In this document: positions 33,852 through 45,612 of the stretch, one piece after another
How the letters are laid out: each line of letters begins with the position of its first letter
How positions within the stretch are numbered: position 1 is the first letter of the stretch
From: Pezicula radicicola
Taxonomy: Eukaryota; Ascomycota; Leotiomycetes; Helotiales; Dermateaceae
DNA: 64,000 nt
NCBI GenBank assembly: GCA_003008705.1
Contig: PDUO01000016.1
Coordinates: 497,975 to 561,974 of the forward strand
Direction: 5' to 3'
The notes under the pieces: generated by a model
Databases searched by the model: none
What the model saw: only the letters and a program-made list of their open reading frames with translations
What the model was told of the DNA's origin: nothing
Program-made: the position numbers and the translations under genes

Positions 33852-36618
33852 TCAATAATTCTCCCACGCTTGGATTAAACTTCGATGTGGTTCCCCAACA
33901 TGATCCCATCCGTCGCTGAATATGCCCGAAAAATCTTCACGGGAAGCCAGTCCCGAACAAATGGCCTCTTCCTGTTTGACCAATGGAAACATATCGCTAT
34001 CCATAAGAAAACTATAACCAGGAGGTGCCGAATGTACAGATTGTGTGCTTGGCGGTGCCATGGCGGCTTTTGAGTGTTGCATAGGCGGCAGAATGATCTG
34101 CTGGTTCGCTCTTTGATAACTCCCACCATGAGTGTTGATGTCTGGTAGACGTCCATGACCATAGGGAGAGGGAAGTCCAGCACGCGAGTCACCGCTGCTT
34201 GGGTGTGTAAGACGTGGGTTTGCGTTCGGAGACGGTTGAGAACTCTGGTATCCGTATGGAAATCCGCTCGTACCTTGAGCATTGGATCTTGCCCTATCTT
34301 CGGCCTCGGCGGACTGATTTGGCATGTTAACCGTAGCCCATGTCGGTCCATTTCCATTCAGGCGTGGGAGTGACAAGCTATCGACGCCTTGCATCGCATC
34401 CCCATCCGCGCTTGATGGTGCACCGTCAAGGGGTTTGCCTCGTGAGCTATCGATAGACTCATCTGGTGAGCCGCGGTTAATGTCAAGATTGCCAAGGTCG
34501 TTGAGTTCCCTTTCCAAAGACATATATTCCTGTAAACCACCGCCGCTTGCTTCCCCTGCCTTTAATTCGAACTTGAGTTTCGTTTTTTTAAACTGCTCAT
34601 TCCAATCTTTAGTCAGGAGAAGATGATGAGTTGCCATCTGCGACGTATGGCTCATCTCTTTGAGAATTTTGATCGTCATGCCTGAATAACCATCGCCACC
34701 AGGCTCCATGTCTTGGTCTGGACGGCACATATATCTACGTGTGTCCATATGCGGGAAATGATTCGAATAGACACCAGTGAAAGCCGCAATGTATAGAGCC
34801 TGCACAATCAATGTCGATTGCGGCAACACTGCATCTTCTCTTTCCAACGAAGTTTTAATAATCTCCACAATGTCTCTCCCCGATTTGAAGAGAATTTCCG
34901 CACTTTCCTCCCAGAATCCATCCGGAATATCATATTTGTCTGGCGGAAAGGTCGGCTCATCCAGTGGTCCGACTGGTTTATTGCAAAGAATTGGTGCGTA
35001 CGGGACCCATTCCCGATGCAGCAAGACAAGACAAAGCAACCGTAATGTATGCATAAGTACATATGTAGAACCGTTGTGAACGGTAGGCCGGAAGTAGGCT
35101 GTGAGATGCTCTTGAGTGAACTTCAGATCCTTTGGTAAGGCCGCATCAAATTCGCAAAGCCGTTGATTTAATCGGTGGAACGTTGACTTCTCGTCCCAGG
35201 GAGGTACCGTTTCTTTTCGGCGACCACCGTTGTAGCTCCACTTGTAAACTCTACCCCATAAATCTACCACGCGGATGTATCTACTCAATACCTCGTCGTC
35301 GCTATTTCCTGAGTCCGGTGTAATAAAATCATCATCCAGGTATTCCACAGGCCCTTTGCGCACGAAAGAGAAGGCATCATTGTAGCGAGGAAGTTGCAAC
35401 TTCATATTCTCCAACTGAATCATCTTGATTCTATACTTTCCAGCCGAAAGCATACTATCCATGATGAAACAGCTCCACATAGTGCGTCTCCTGATCTCCT
35501 TCTCAGTTGATGTAAGAGCCGGCGATGTGTCCTTCTCATCTTTGATATTTCGATCAACATCATCCTCAAACGGCAGGTGCATCAACTCAGCCAACCGAAT
35601 GGCATCCCCAAGATGAACCCAGGCTCTAGTGCCCTTTGCTTGACCCCATTCATGAAGCGTAAGCATGAGAAGAGCCTGGGTGCGGTGAAGAGACGGCACA
35701 AGACGGTGGTAACCGGACAGTCCGTTTGAATTCACCAATGCAGAAGCAAAGTATTCACTTGCACCCATAGGGTGGTTGGGAGAGTGATGTTGAACTAGTC
35801 CAGGATGATATTGGGCAGTCAAGGCCAATACTCCTAAGAGCAGAAGTCTTGCACCTTCATGATCAGCGGTCGCGGGACCCACGACATCGCGGGGGGTTGT
35901 AGCCTGACGGCAGTCTCTGAATAACTCGTAATGCAAAAAGGACATCTCGGTTGAGAAATTTTGATTGAAGATTTGGTAAACTTCCGTCCAGGTCTTCGCC
36001 GTCAATACAGGTGAATTAAGAGCATCTTCCCCTGAGCGATGGCTGTTTCTCCGCGCACCATCGTCAGTCTTTCTTACCCGCTTCTTGTTTTCCCCTTCCT
36101 CGGCTTTGACGCCTGTGCTGGGTTCTGCTCGTTTTGGAGTAGTTGTTAGGCCTGATGGCGACGGATATGTACACTCTCGACCACTGGCCTCACAGGACTT
36201 GCATTTGGAATCTGGGCCATTATTCACACCTGCACAAAACGTAAGCTCTCGTGAATAATTTGTAGGACCGTGGGGATGGATGTTTACATTTGACTTTGCT
36301 CCGCCTACATCTTGCGCAAGCGATACTTGAACGGGCCATCTTTTTCTTCTCCTCCTGCCCACCTCTTAGGGCACCACCGCTCCCCTCATCCGCTGGTACA
36401 CCACTGCTGCCAAAAGTGCTTGGGCTGGGCGCGCTCGATTGACCGGATCGGTTGTGGTCTGGCGAATTGGGGTGGAGATAAGGCTGCTCAGGCGGGGAGA
36501 AGGCTTCGGAATGAGCGCGCTTGGGAGTGGATGCGCGGGAGACACCAGCTGTTGAAATGTTTGATTCAGCTGGGGTCGAGGGCGAGAGGATCGCAGCTAG
36601 AGAGTGCGGAGAGGGCAT
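33852..36618 (-). CDS. Zn2Cys6 transcription factor with fungal middle homology region
   Basis: Exons 36618-36288 and 36229-33852 give 902 residues. The zinc cluster has the spacing C101-x2-C104-x6-C111-x8-C120-x2-C123-x6-C130 and basic RCRRSKVKC; the 58-nt intron splits the codon of the third cysteine. A fungal-specific regulator domain follows at roughly residues 240-600, including RRRTMWSCFIMDSMLSAGKYR and a substrate-sensor-like helical region. The C-terminal 250 residues are disordered, with Pro, Ser, Gln and Asn, and probably activate transcription. Expected in the nucleus, binding CGG-type sites. I cannot name the ortholog or target pathway. A frame beginning at 36362 reads through the intron in another frame and is not the real start. 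It shares a 2.1-kb upstream region with the divergent spartin-like gene. Confidence 0.9.
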
Positions 36619-38704
36619 CGACCCGGGGCTTGGGGGATGGGAGGTAGATATGTTGAGAGGAGAGTACGGAGTAAGTACGGCCAGGCTGGGAAGGGATGGT
36701 GGCCTAGGAGGAATTGATGAGGATGAGAATGGGATGCTGCAGATTGTAGGATGGCGAGCAAAACGAGTTGTGAAGAATGTGTGGTGTGGACAGCTGCAAA
36801 AGAGATGTTTGTGCTACTGGGGTAACAAGTGATGTGAAAGCGAATTAAATGGAGGCATGCAGGCAGGATGCCGTCCAATATGCTTTGGGTGAGCAGTTGC
36901 AGCAGCAGCAGTATTCACTGGCGGCCGTTGACAAAGGCGCAAGAGGAAAGCAACAGGCGCATCGAGACAGGAATTGAGGCCGTGGGAAAGTGAGGCAGTG
37001 AAAGTGAGTGAGGGACAAGGTAAGAAGAGGGTGTAGAGGGTGTGTGTGGAGGGTGTGTATCACGGCAGGAAGAGGAGGGAGAGGAGGAGGCGGCGGGCGG
37101 AGGATTGGAGAGAGCAGCAAGTAGTGTGGTATTTTGATTTTTGGGCTCGGGATGGAGATTGGGGGGGATTATGGAGACTCTCGCGCGCAGAGAACGGGCC
37201 AGTCAGTAGTGCCAGTACCGTAGTGACCAAGCCTGTCTTGGATTGAAGATTCCCCCCCCTCCCCATAGCCTACCGTACCTTCGGCCCGCGTACGGCTACT
37301 AGCACTCCGAAAGCCGTGCTGAACATTTTATTGTACTACCGACCTACACGCTGCTTACGAGAAAGCCCGACCCAGGGACCTACGATCTACGCAGCGTGGG
37401 ACCACTACTAAACAATAATAACCATTCTGGAGAGGACATCTCGTCGTACTTTCTCTCTCTTTTCTCAACGAATGTAAAAATACTACAGGTGGCGAGCGGC
37501 GTTTCGTACTTTCGTACCATGTGGGGGAAAAAGGAAGCAAACACATGTAGACGACCTGGTCACAGGTGAGGAGAAGCTACTACTACTGTACCTGTACCGT
37601 TGTATCATACGCACCTCAACGCCAGTCAGGGGGGGGGGGAAGAAGCAAAGACAATAGGCTAGGGCAGGCCAAAGCGAGAGTGTGAGAGAGAAAAAGAGAG
37701 ACCTTCCGGGTGAATGCACCGAATGCACCTAGGCTCCACCAAGCGCTCTTACTCGTAGGCCATCTCCATTCCGTATTCGTGTCAATCTCCTGGCCTCTAT
37801 GATAGATAGACAAATGATGTGGTCGGCATACAAAGCCGTACAGCACAAGAGTGCAGCAAATCTAAAATCAATAAGTCATCAATGATAAGTGTCTCCTCCC
37901 AATAATGCTATCCGGGTACCAGGAAAGAACAGGTCTCGTCAATCTTAGAGGATGTGATATGATCTGTCTTACTGTCATCACGAAGGTAATTAGGACTCAG
38001 ACCATGTTGATGCGATAAATGCTACGAAGCACAGGCTTTGCGGAGGATCAAGAGAATGGGAGGACGAAGTAGTACGGTACTGGTCCGGGCAGCATCGTCG
38101 ATGTACAGTACCGAGAATAGGCCCAGAACTCCAGGTCACGAAAATAAAGTGGTACGTAGCTGGAGAACCCCTCGCACCCATCATTATTTATTTCTGACTG
38201 TACTGTACGCCGTAGGTACCCACCACCTAAAATATAAATCCTGTAAATCCGCAAGGCGTCATATGTACCGTACCGTATTCATTAAGTCGTGTTCTGCTGA
38301 TGTTCTTGTATCAAGGCGGGTCTTGCTCATGCCCTGAAACACATTCAAAGGCAAAAGATGTTAGACTTTGAGCCACCTGTGGCCAACATGTGGATGTGGA
38401 TAGTGGATAGTGGATGTGGATGTGGATGTGGCTGTGCTATAGAGGAGTCCCGTTTCGATTGGACTGTCGCAAGACCTTCTTGGCATCCAACACCACCTTC
38501 GAAGCGCCCAAGGTATGATGATGATGGCCGTACGGTAGATATGCTCCTGTCCTTTGTCAACTCTTCCTCATCAATCTCTTTCAAAGTCCTACTCAAAAAC
38601 ATCTCTAATATTCAGGTTCTCTATCATAGCGACGGTCTGTCTAGTGTCTACTCGAGTAGCGCGCAAGACGAGCAACCGCGCAAGAGAGATAGCCAGGCGT
38701 CATC
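36619..38704. other. Long shared upstream region of transcription factor and spartin-like gene
   Basis: 2.1 kb between divergent start codons, unusually long for this window. It contains purine-rich stretches (36860-37130), a G run at about 37628, a cluster of GTAC-type words (about 38072-38110, 38198-38220, 38261) and a TGGATG minisatellite. No coding sequence is supported; long leaders and a complex promoter are likely. Confidence 0.5.
38388..38434. repeat. TGGATG/TAGTGGA hexamer minisatellite
   Basis: Units of TGGATG and GGATAG repeat for about 47 bp with small changes (TGTGGATGTGGATAG, then TGGATGTGGATGTGG). It lies about 270 bp before the start codon of the spartin-like gene. Confidence 0.8.
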
Positions 38705-40405
38705 ATGTCTGCAGGGCACAATGTAAGCTCATGCAACCCCTATACCATACAGCAACGAGTTCCTAATTTGTGAAAGGATCCTAAGCTGTTATATGCCATA
38801 AATGGCATAAACGCATACCACATCGAGAATGGAAAGGAAGAATCCCTCACCCCATCAGGCCCGCAGACCCTATCGCTTTTAATGGTACCGACTTCGTCGC
38901 CATTTGCAGGATTATCCTCTGCCGACCCAAGCTCCCAGGCCCCAGAAGAAGATTTCTATCTTCACCTACATCTGCCTCCCGAGCTCGACCTTCCACTGCC
39001 TGCAACAACTCAAATCTACCACCAACCGCCCAATAGCTATCTCATCCCGAGATGGGACTTGGGTCCTGACAGTGGCTCCTTTACCCGCATTGAGTTTCCA
39101 AGTTTACGCGCTGAGAAGGGTGCACGACAGGAAGACGTTGATACCTTTGAGACCATCCTTGCGCAATGTACAGCTTTCTTGGAGCGTGCGCCTCCCCCAA
39201 AGGGTGCGCGTCGCCAGCCCACAACATCAAATGAGAAGTCAGGGCCCCTACCAGCTTACAACCCTTCCGAATACAAGCCTGGAGAAGCTTATGTTCCAGG
39301 CAGCTCCAGCGCTCATGCAGGCGGTCAAATTGTCCTGATTGACGAAGAGAATGGAAGCGTGGTAGGCGAGCTAGGGGAAGGTTTCCACGTAGTAGAAGAT
39401 AGTAAAATGAAACCTGGCTCTAAAGGTAAAGAGAATTTGATATGTATATGATTTCGTACTGACTTCTTAACAGACCCAGTTGAGATCACGCTTCCTCAAG
39501 ATGGTTCGCTTAACATTGGAGTTTCGCCAGCATCAACTGAATATCTTGAAATGGCAATGCACCCAGCATATAAGAACTCCACGCTAGTTTCAAAAGCAGC
39601 CATGGCTTCGCGACTTATTGTCACAAGCTCTGGTTACATCTCAAATACCTTACAAAGTCAGGCTACTAATATCACTACCAAGATCAAGCCAAATGAGAAG
39701 CCGATGACATTCACGCCAACTACTCATGCACGCATTCGGAAGATCAATACTTTCTCCGAAGGTGCTGCAGAATTAAGTGCTAAAACTGTGGGACAGGTTA
39801 GCAAATACGCTCAAAATCTGGGAGCAACCATGGCAAAACGAGGTCAGAGTCAAAAGGCCACCAGGGGAATTGGACCAGATGGTAAACCAGTAGATAGCTA
39901 CAAGCCAGGCCTCTTAAACAAAAGCTTGATGGCTTTCTCAACGATTGCTGATGGCATCGACCAAGCAGGACGACAACTGCTTGCATCAACGTCAACCGCT
40001 GCAACAACTGTTGTAGGTCATAAATATGGTCCGGAAGCCGGAGAGATTTCAAAGAGTATTGGTGGTGGGTTTAAAAACGTCGGGCTTGTGTATATAGATG
40101 CCACAGGTGTTTCTCGGAAGGCCATCATCAAATCCGTTGCCAAAGGCATGGTCGTAGGCAAGGTACGGGGAGGCGGAGAGCTTATCGTTGGAGGAGGCGA
40201 TGGTGGTGTTGTTACAGCGCCAGCAAAAAACCGGAAGGAGGAAGAGGCTGGTCAAAGAAGATATATAGATGACACGATGAGCGGTGGAAGAGATTCTCCC
40301 GATGTCATCGCATTTGGCACCAACGCTCCACCTCCAGCATACGGCAACGGGGTGGGCAACAGCATTGAGGGTCAAAGAGCTTACGGAAAGGATGTTAAGA
40401 GATGA
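38705..40405 (+). CDS. Spartin/senescence-domain protein
   Basis: Exons 38705-38722, 38777-39425 and 39474-40405 give 532 residues. The first exon codes for only six residues (MSAGHN); the next continues DPKLLYAINGINAYHIENG, a family-typical start. Residues about 240-440 form the senescence/spartin domain: LVSKAAMASRLIVTSSGYIS, INTFSEGAAELSAKTVGQVSK, AGRQLLASTSTAATTVVGHKYG, and SIGGGFKNVGLVYIDATGVSRK. This domain is found in human spartin, which acts at lipid droplets and in lipid transfer, and in plant ERD7-type proteins that bind membranes. The C-terminus is a flexible Gly-rich tail. No signal peptide. Starting at the ATG at 38882 instead would lose a conserved N-terminal stretch. Confidence 0.88.
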
Positions 40406-40865
40406 GGGAGATTTTATGAATGGCACGATAAGATGAACCTCATGGAATTTTGATGCAACTGAATTTTCGTTTTGAGCAAAATACCCTCCTTAAGATGCTC
40501 TTAAATATGAAGACAAGGCTTTGTATCTTTTGACGTCGTTTCAACCGCGTTAAAGGTGATAGTTGTCAGTACCATTTCTCATTAACCTCATTCACCTTAT
40601 AGATAATTCACTTAATTCACTTCTTACTAAACTTCAGCGAAACCTTCTAATAAATTTTAGCTGGGCTAAATTGGCCTAGGAACTAAACGGGAAGGGACCA
40701 ATCTCATCACTCATGACACGCTTGTACTTGAATTAGGGGACTGTCAATGCATCGACTTCATCATCAGCCTCAGCCTCAAAGACGAAGCGGTAAATAACAG
40801 ACAGCAATAAAGCAAACAAGAGACCTAGGTATCTAACAATCTCACCATCCACCACCAACGCAAAC
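40406..40865. other. Intergenic gap
   Basis: 460 bp between two genes on the same strand. Near 40580-40630 short TTCACTTA/TTCACCTTA units resemble the dispersed ACTTG/CAAGT motif. No gene seen. Confidence 0.5.
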
Positions 40866-41677
40866 ATGTCGACCAAATACCTCGCCGCAAAACAAAACTT
40901 CGATACCTTCCTCGCGCAAACCACACAATTCAAAGAAAGCCATATCAATCCAGCGCTCATCACAACCAAAGCAGTCAGTAGCCAACAGCTCGAAGCAACA
41001 ATTGAGAAGGTTCAAGAAATGTGGACCGATTATCATGCTTTACCAACTGCTATCAAGACATGGATGACGCAGAATCCGCGCCAGACTTTGTTTAATATTA
41101 GTTTGACTGAAGGAACTGTTAGGCTTGTTCCGGAAGCTTTTCGCGCTGAGGATTTGCTGGAGCTAGGCTGGACTGGGGCTGGTCCTAATGCTGGTGAGTG
41201 GTTACGGAGTATTTCCTCATTTCCCTAATTTTAGTTTAAGTGGCGATTCTAGGTGGCAATTATGCTGATTGGGGTGTTTATGGGGTGTCTTTAGGCTCTG
41301 TTGCTGAGGCATTACAATCATTATTGCGTAATGCTAATAAGAGAGGAAAACCGGTTGTTAAGTCGTATGCTGGAGCACTTATGGAGACAGCTACAAAGGC
41401 AGGTACGAAGGCTACGAAGGCTTTTAACTCGGCAAGAACGATGGTTGATTGGCAAAGCTGGGATGAGGGGAAAGATATGTCTACTTCAGAAGTAGAGGAG
41501 GATGGAAGTCTACAGCACCATGGTAGGATGCCATCACCCATAGATGAATGGGAAACTCTCGAAGGAGAGGATACTGAAGATGAGGTTCTTGAGACGGATG
41601 AAGGTAATGACTTCGTAGTTCTAGATAAAGCTACCCCTCTAGGTGGCAATGGCTTCGAGAAACAAAATGTGTTTTGA
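40866..41677 (+). CDS. Fungal protein of unknown function
   Basis: Exons 40866-41193 and 41253-41677 give 250 residues; the intron (GTGAGT...TCTAG) joins a Gly-Gly pair in frame. Residues 1-70 are predicted helical (KQNFDTFLAQTTQFKESHINPAL region), followed by a segment with WTGAGPNAGGNYADWGVYGVSLGSVAEALQSLL that looks ordered, then an amphipathic Ala/Thr-Lys helix (METATKAGTKATKAFNSA), and an acidic tail ending NVF. No signal peptide or recognised domain. It follows the spartin-like gene in the same orientation, but nothing shows a shared role. Confidence 0.72.
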
Positions 41678-42145
41678 GCTGCTGGTCTGGTTTGCTGCTT
41701 ATTTTGATGCCCTGGTTAGCGAAGCGAGCGGAATTGTATCGAGTCTGAAGTATTGAAAATGTACAAGAATCAACTTCAATCAACTTGAGTAAACTCTTGA
41801 CCTAAGTAATTCAACACGATTCGGCTAGTGGCTCATAGGTTTAAGTAGTTCATAACTTCCAAAGCAGTAGTTACAGAGGAGTGTCGCTAAAATCATCATT
41901 CTGATTGCAATCTTTGACCATATATTGAGACAACATGTTTATACTAAAGGGTCTCTAATCCAATTATAACGTGGTATCATTCATACATTCTCGTTGCTGA
42001 GCTTTAAGCCCCATGGGTATAACGTTTCCATCAACAAAAGAGACTGGAACTGATTTGATCAAACTCCATGAAACAATCGTGCAATCAGCCCTTTGGGGAA
42101 ATCCTCCAACTTTGGCTCCTCTAACATCAATCAGACGTTACCAGC
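41678..42145. other. Convergent gap with dispersed motif units
   Basis: 470 bp between convergent stop codons. 41770-41815 reads CAACTTGAGTAAACTCTTG followed by ACCTAAGTAATTCAAC, the same GAGT/CAAGT motif as the repeats near 9-16 kb. No gene seen. Confidence 0.45.
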
Positions 42146-43558
42146 TCATAGATCCGGGTCACTCTCAACCTGAGTTTCCTCCTCTAGCTCGTGCTTGATT
42201 GACATCATATAGTTCCGAGCCATGACTACGAAGATAGCCACGGCAATGGCATTCCAGACATCCATATGTTTCTCGCTGAAGTCAAAATGCCAGATGAATT
42301 TCGGCTTCGCATCCACCTTGGAAGAATCGAGTGTCCAAAAGATGGTGTGCGAGTTCGCAATAACGATTCCATATATGACGGGGGGCGTCCGTGAATAGAA
42401 CATTTCCTTCTCACCAAGTTCGTTCAGGCGTGCTGGTGGCATTTCAAGCGACTTCCGATACACGCCGGCTAGGAACTGCATTTGGGAAGTGATTTCTCTC
42501 GAAAGCATGTCGGGCGTTTTGCCAGGCTGCCCTGCAACGGCTACGATGTTTGGAATGAAGCGGAGCTTGCTATACCCTCCATCATCTTGTGACCATTTGA
42601 TATAACGGTTGACTTCAATAAACATCAAGCGCTCATCGGATCTATTTGCAGCCTTCTTGTCTCGTACACGACCTGCCAAAGCGACGAGTGATTGTAATGC
42701 TTTAACTCCTGCAATGAGGTTAGCGTGATCTTTAGGAATGTGTACCGACATAAGCTTACCTCGGGAACTTGAAGCACAATTGTAATTAATGAAAGTATTT
42801 TTATCGTCCAGCGTAAAGAGTATCTGGGGCCAGGTTCTGAAATCGATCTGCCACTCCGCTGGTAGAAGTGGTTCAAAACTACGCGCAGCTAACTTTTGTA
42901 GCAGAAAGCTTTCTTCCTCGGTCCAATCACCCTTGGAGATCGTATCATCAATCTTTCCTTTGATGGTTTCGAGTTGCTTTTGTTTTTCGAGATAGAGCTT
43001 AACCTTAGCCTCAGCTGAGAGCTCAGACTCGGCCTCCAGAATATTGCCATCGCCAATTTCGCCCGTCAAATCTTCGTCGTTTTGTACAAGCTGTGATGCC
43101 GATTCTTCTGGATCGACAGAATCGTCTGAATCTATTGAATGCGCATCGGAGCGTTCATCAGACTCTTCAGAGCCTTCTTCGTCATCGGAATCCGCAAGGA
43201 ATTGTTGCGAGTCCTCTTCAACTTCGTACACCATCTCCTGATCTACATCCTCAGCCTCGACGACCCCTATAGCCTCCTCAACCTCCTGCTCGTCATATTC
43301 CTCGTCTTTGTCATCATCTTCACGAGCCCTCTTGCGCGAGCCAGCCGGAAACTTTTTGGTGTCGGTCGGCGTAAATGGTTGCACATGGTATTCGCGAACT
43401 ATCTTTATTCTTCGTTTTACAAGACCACCTGGTGCAGACATTGGCAACTCAGGAGACGTCGCATCCCTGGTGGGGGTCCCAGGACCAACGGTACGACGGC
43501 GTTTTGAGGGAGAAAGATAACCAACCAAGGTATCTTTGAGCCTGAAAAGGTGATCCAT
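42146..43558 (-). CDS. Probable nuclear fungal protein, function unknown
   Basis: Single exon, 470 residues. The N-terminus carries a short helix (MDHLFRLKDTLVGYLSPS) and a KRRRT nuclear-localisation-like patch; a second basic patch is at residue 72 (SRKRARED). Residues 75-180 are strongly acidic. An ordered region starts near residue 205 with GDWTEEESFLLQKLAARSFEPLLPAEW, reminiscent of a SANT/Myb first helix, then DFRTWPQILF. The C-terminal 250 residues look globular (HIPKDHANLIAGVKALQSLV, WTLDSSKVDAKPKFIWHFDFS) and end in an acidic tail. I cannot assign a family. The acidic-plus-basic layout suggests chromatin or pre-ribosome work, which is only inference. Confidence 0.78.
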   Translation of the reverse strand: MDHLFRLKDTLVGYLSPSKRRRTVGPGTPTRDATSPELPMSAPGGLVKRRIKIVREYHVQPFTPTDTKKFPAGSRKRAREDDDKDEEYDEQEVEEAIGVVEAEDVDQEMVYEVEEDSQQFLADSDDEEGSEESDERSDAHSIDSDDSVDPEESASQLVQNDEDLTGEIGDGNILEAESELSAEAKVKLYLEKQKQLETIKGKIDDTISKGDWTEEESFLLQKLAARSFEPLLPAEWQIDFRTWPQILFTLDDKNTFINYNCASSSRGKLMSVHIPKDHANLIAGVKALQSLVALAGRVRDKKAANRSDERLMFIEVNRYIKWSQDDGGYSKLRFIPNIVAVAGQPGKTPDMLSREITSQMQFLAGVYRKSLEMPPARLNELGEKEMFYSRTPPVIYGIVIANSHTIFWTLDSSKVDAKPKFIWHFDFSEKHMDVWNAIAVAIFVVMARNYMMSIKHELEEETQVESDPDL

Positions 43559-44300
43559 TGTAGCCGTATCTGATCGGGTGGATGTTTATGTGAAGGTTGC
43601 TGTGTTGGCAGGTCAGAGTTTGTATCAGCGCGTGGGCCTTAAGGCGGTTCGAGAAGCGCTGTACTTCGTAGGTGACTCAAAGCGAGTTTGTGCCGTATAG
43701 CACCTAGGTACCTTAAGGAACTGTGATCGCTGTGCTCTGCAGGTAGGTGTTGTTCTGGGCTTGATGCTGAAATCGAATTTGGGATTGAGAGGCGATTTAA
43801 CTTGCGAGGGAGCCCTCAGACAAGAGCTCTCAATCCATTGTTGACAATGTTACTATTGTGTTTCCACCCACCAACCCCTATCGCAGTCGCGGGTGCGGGT
43901 GCGAGTGCGGTTAGCAGACAGGCACAGCTAGCCCCTTTTTCCCCATTAACGTTACGTACAGTACATCACCTATTAGTATTCACCACTCCACACGTGGTAT
44001 TCCACAAGCGATCAGACTTGCATAGCAACTACAGAGGACAGTGAGAACAGGCCTGGCAAATTTTAAAAATGGCGGTTAGTAGTTTCAATTATCTATTGCT
44101 TACAGTGGCATCCATAGGTACTTCCTCATGGTATTTAAGATAAAGGCCTCAATTCTTACATAGTCAGGGTTTGGAGCTGCCAATGGGACGTCACTTTTTC
44201 TAAAGTGCATCGATTTTTAACAAGAAAGAGTTCATTGAATTGGTCTAATACAACATGCCATCGCAAAAGGGAATTTTTGCTAATCCTGGATATAAGTTTT
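43559..44300. other. Intergenic gap
   Basis: 740 bp between the 42146-43558 gene and the end of the aldo-keto reductase. Contains a GTTACGTACAGTACATCACC word at 43951 and a CACGTGG core near 43991. No gene seen. Confidence 0.5.
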
Positions 44301-45612
44301 CTAATTCTTGTGAGGGGCGAGTGGCTATCGTGAGGTCAGTAACGAATCCCATTTGGAAGTCGAGGAAAGTGAAGTAATTCACATACCTTTTGGGCCTCGT
44401 GGTAATCGAAAGAACCGCCCATGTTCATCAGCCAAACGTCCTTCGGGCTCTTCACACCATTAGGTCCACCCAAGAAGTTTTGCGGGAATCCAATGTCAAA
44501 CGCATTCGCACCCTCAATCTCCGCAATTTCTTCTTCAGTAAGCTGCAACGATAAACCCTCGATGTTACCCTTCAGATGCTCAATCTTGCGTCCACCAACG
44601 ATGGGGAACACGTAGGGAGTCTTCTGCATAACGTAGGCGAGCGCAACGCTAGTAATCTGTGCTTTCTTTGCAGTAGCTATCTTTTCGAGCACCTTGCTAA
44701 TCTTGATGGCGGCTTCGGAAGCTTCGCCCATCTTCCGGCCTTCTTGTGACTTGCGTTGCTCGTCGCTCTTAAAGTTTCCGCCGCCAAGAGCTCCCCATGG
44801 TGCGAGACCCATGCCTTCAGCAGCGCACATGGGAATGATATCTCTCTCAAAGTCACGGTGTTCAGCGGACCAGCGTCCCTGGTAGACTGAGAATTGGCGG
44901 AAGCCGTTCTGGCGTGCGTATTCGTTTGCTTTAGAGACGATCCAAGCTGGGGTATCAGAGATACCTAGGTAAAGAACCTTCCCGGCAAGAACCAGGGCAT
45001 TGAGAGATTGCATGAGCTCCGGGATGGAGCAAGTGAAATCCCACCAGTGAACGTATAGGAGATCAATATAAGAGGTTTGTAGTTTCTTCAAAGAAGCCTC
45101 AACAGAGACGTGAAGAGACTTAGTACCATTTCCACCAGTGTTGGCAATGATCTCCTTATCTCCGTGACCGATTCGGTGTGGAGTTGTAAACTTGGTGGCA
45201 ATGACTAGTTGGTCTCGAATGCCCCTCTAAGTACAATTAGCATTTAGCCAAATCTCGTTATCGACAACCAGTACCAACCTTTTTTGCCCACTCGCCAATC
45301 CATTTCTCCGATTCCTCGAGTTGGTAATTGTTGGCAGTGTCAATGAAGTTCCCCCCAGACTCATAGAAGTAGTCGAGGATAGCTTCGGTTGTGTTTTGGT
45401 CACACTCTCCCATAAAATCTTTCCTATCAAGATAATTGAATGATCAGCTTCATGCCAGATTGATAGCGAATGACTGGGCCAAGTGCATACCATGCATTTC
45501 CAAAGTTCATTGCTCCGAGGCACAAGGGACTGACTCTAACAGAGGCATTGGGAGACAACATGCGGTAGTGGCCCAGTGCAGTCTTGGATGGAGGGGGACC
45601 TTGGAACGCCAT
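44301..45612 (-). CDS. Aldo-keto reductase, aryl-alcohol dehydrogenase/NorB-like
   Basis: Exons 45612-45491, 45423-45279, 45226-44387 and 44324-44301 give 376 residues, close to the family length. NADPH-dependent reduction of aldehydes or ketones is expected. The family signatures are [31 protein letters not shown] (catalytic Asp and Tyr), [18 protein letters not shown] (Lys and His region), [11 protein letters not shown], and [13 protein letters not shown] for cofactor binding. Closest in style to yeast Aad14 and to norsolorinic-acid reductase-like enzymes, but no polyketide genes lie nearby, so a cluster role is not supported. The last exon encodes only seven residues (PLAPHKN) and is less certain; reading through its intron gives a different short tail. 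A perfect hairpin lies upstream. Confidence 0.88.

Noticed and set aside
36288..36362. Alternative start at 36362 for the transcription factor
   Set aside because: That frame runs through the intron and lacks the first zinc-cluster cysteines; the spliced form restores all six at canonical spacing.
44301..45612. A secondary-metabolite cluster around the NorB-like reductase
   Set aside because: No polyketide synthase, peptide synthetase, P450 or transporter lies nearby; the neighbours are housekeeping or unknown genes.
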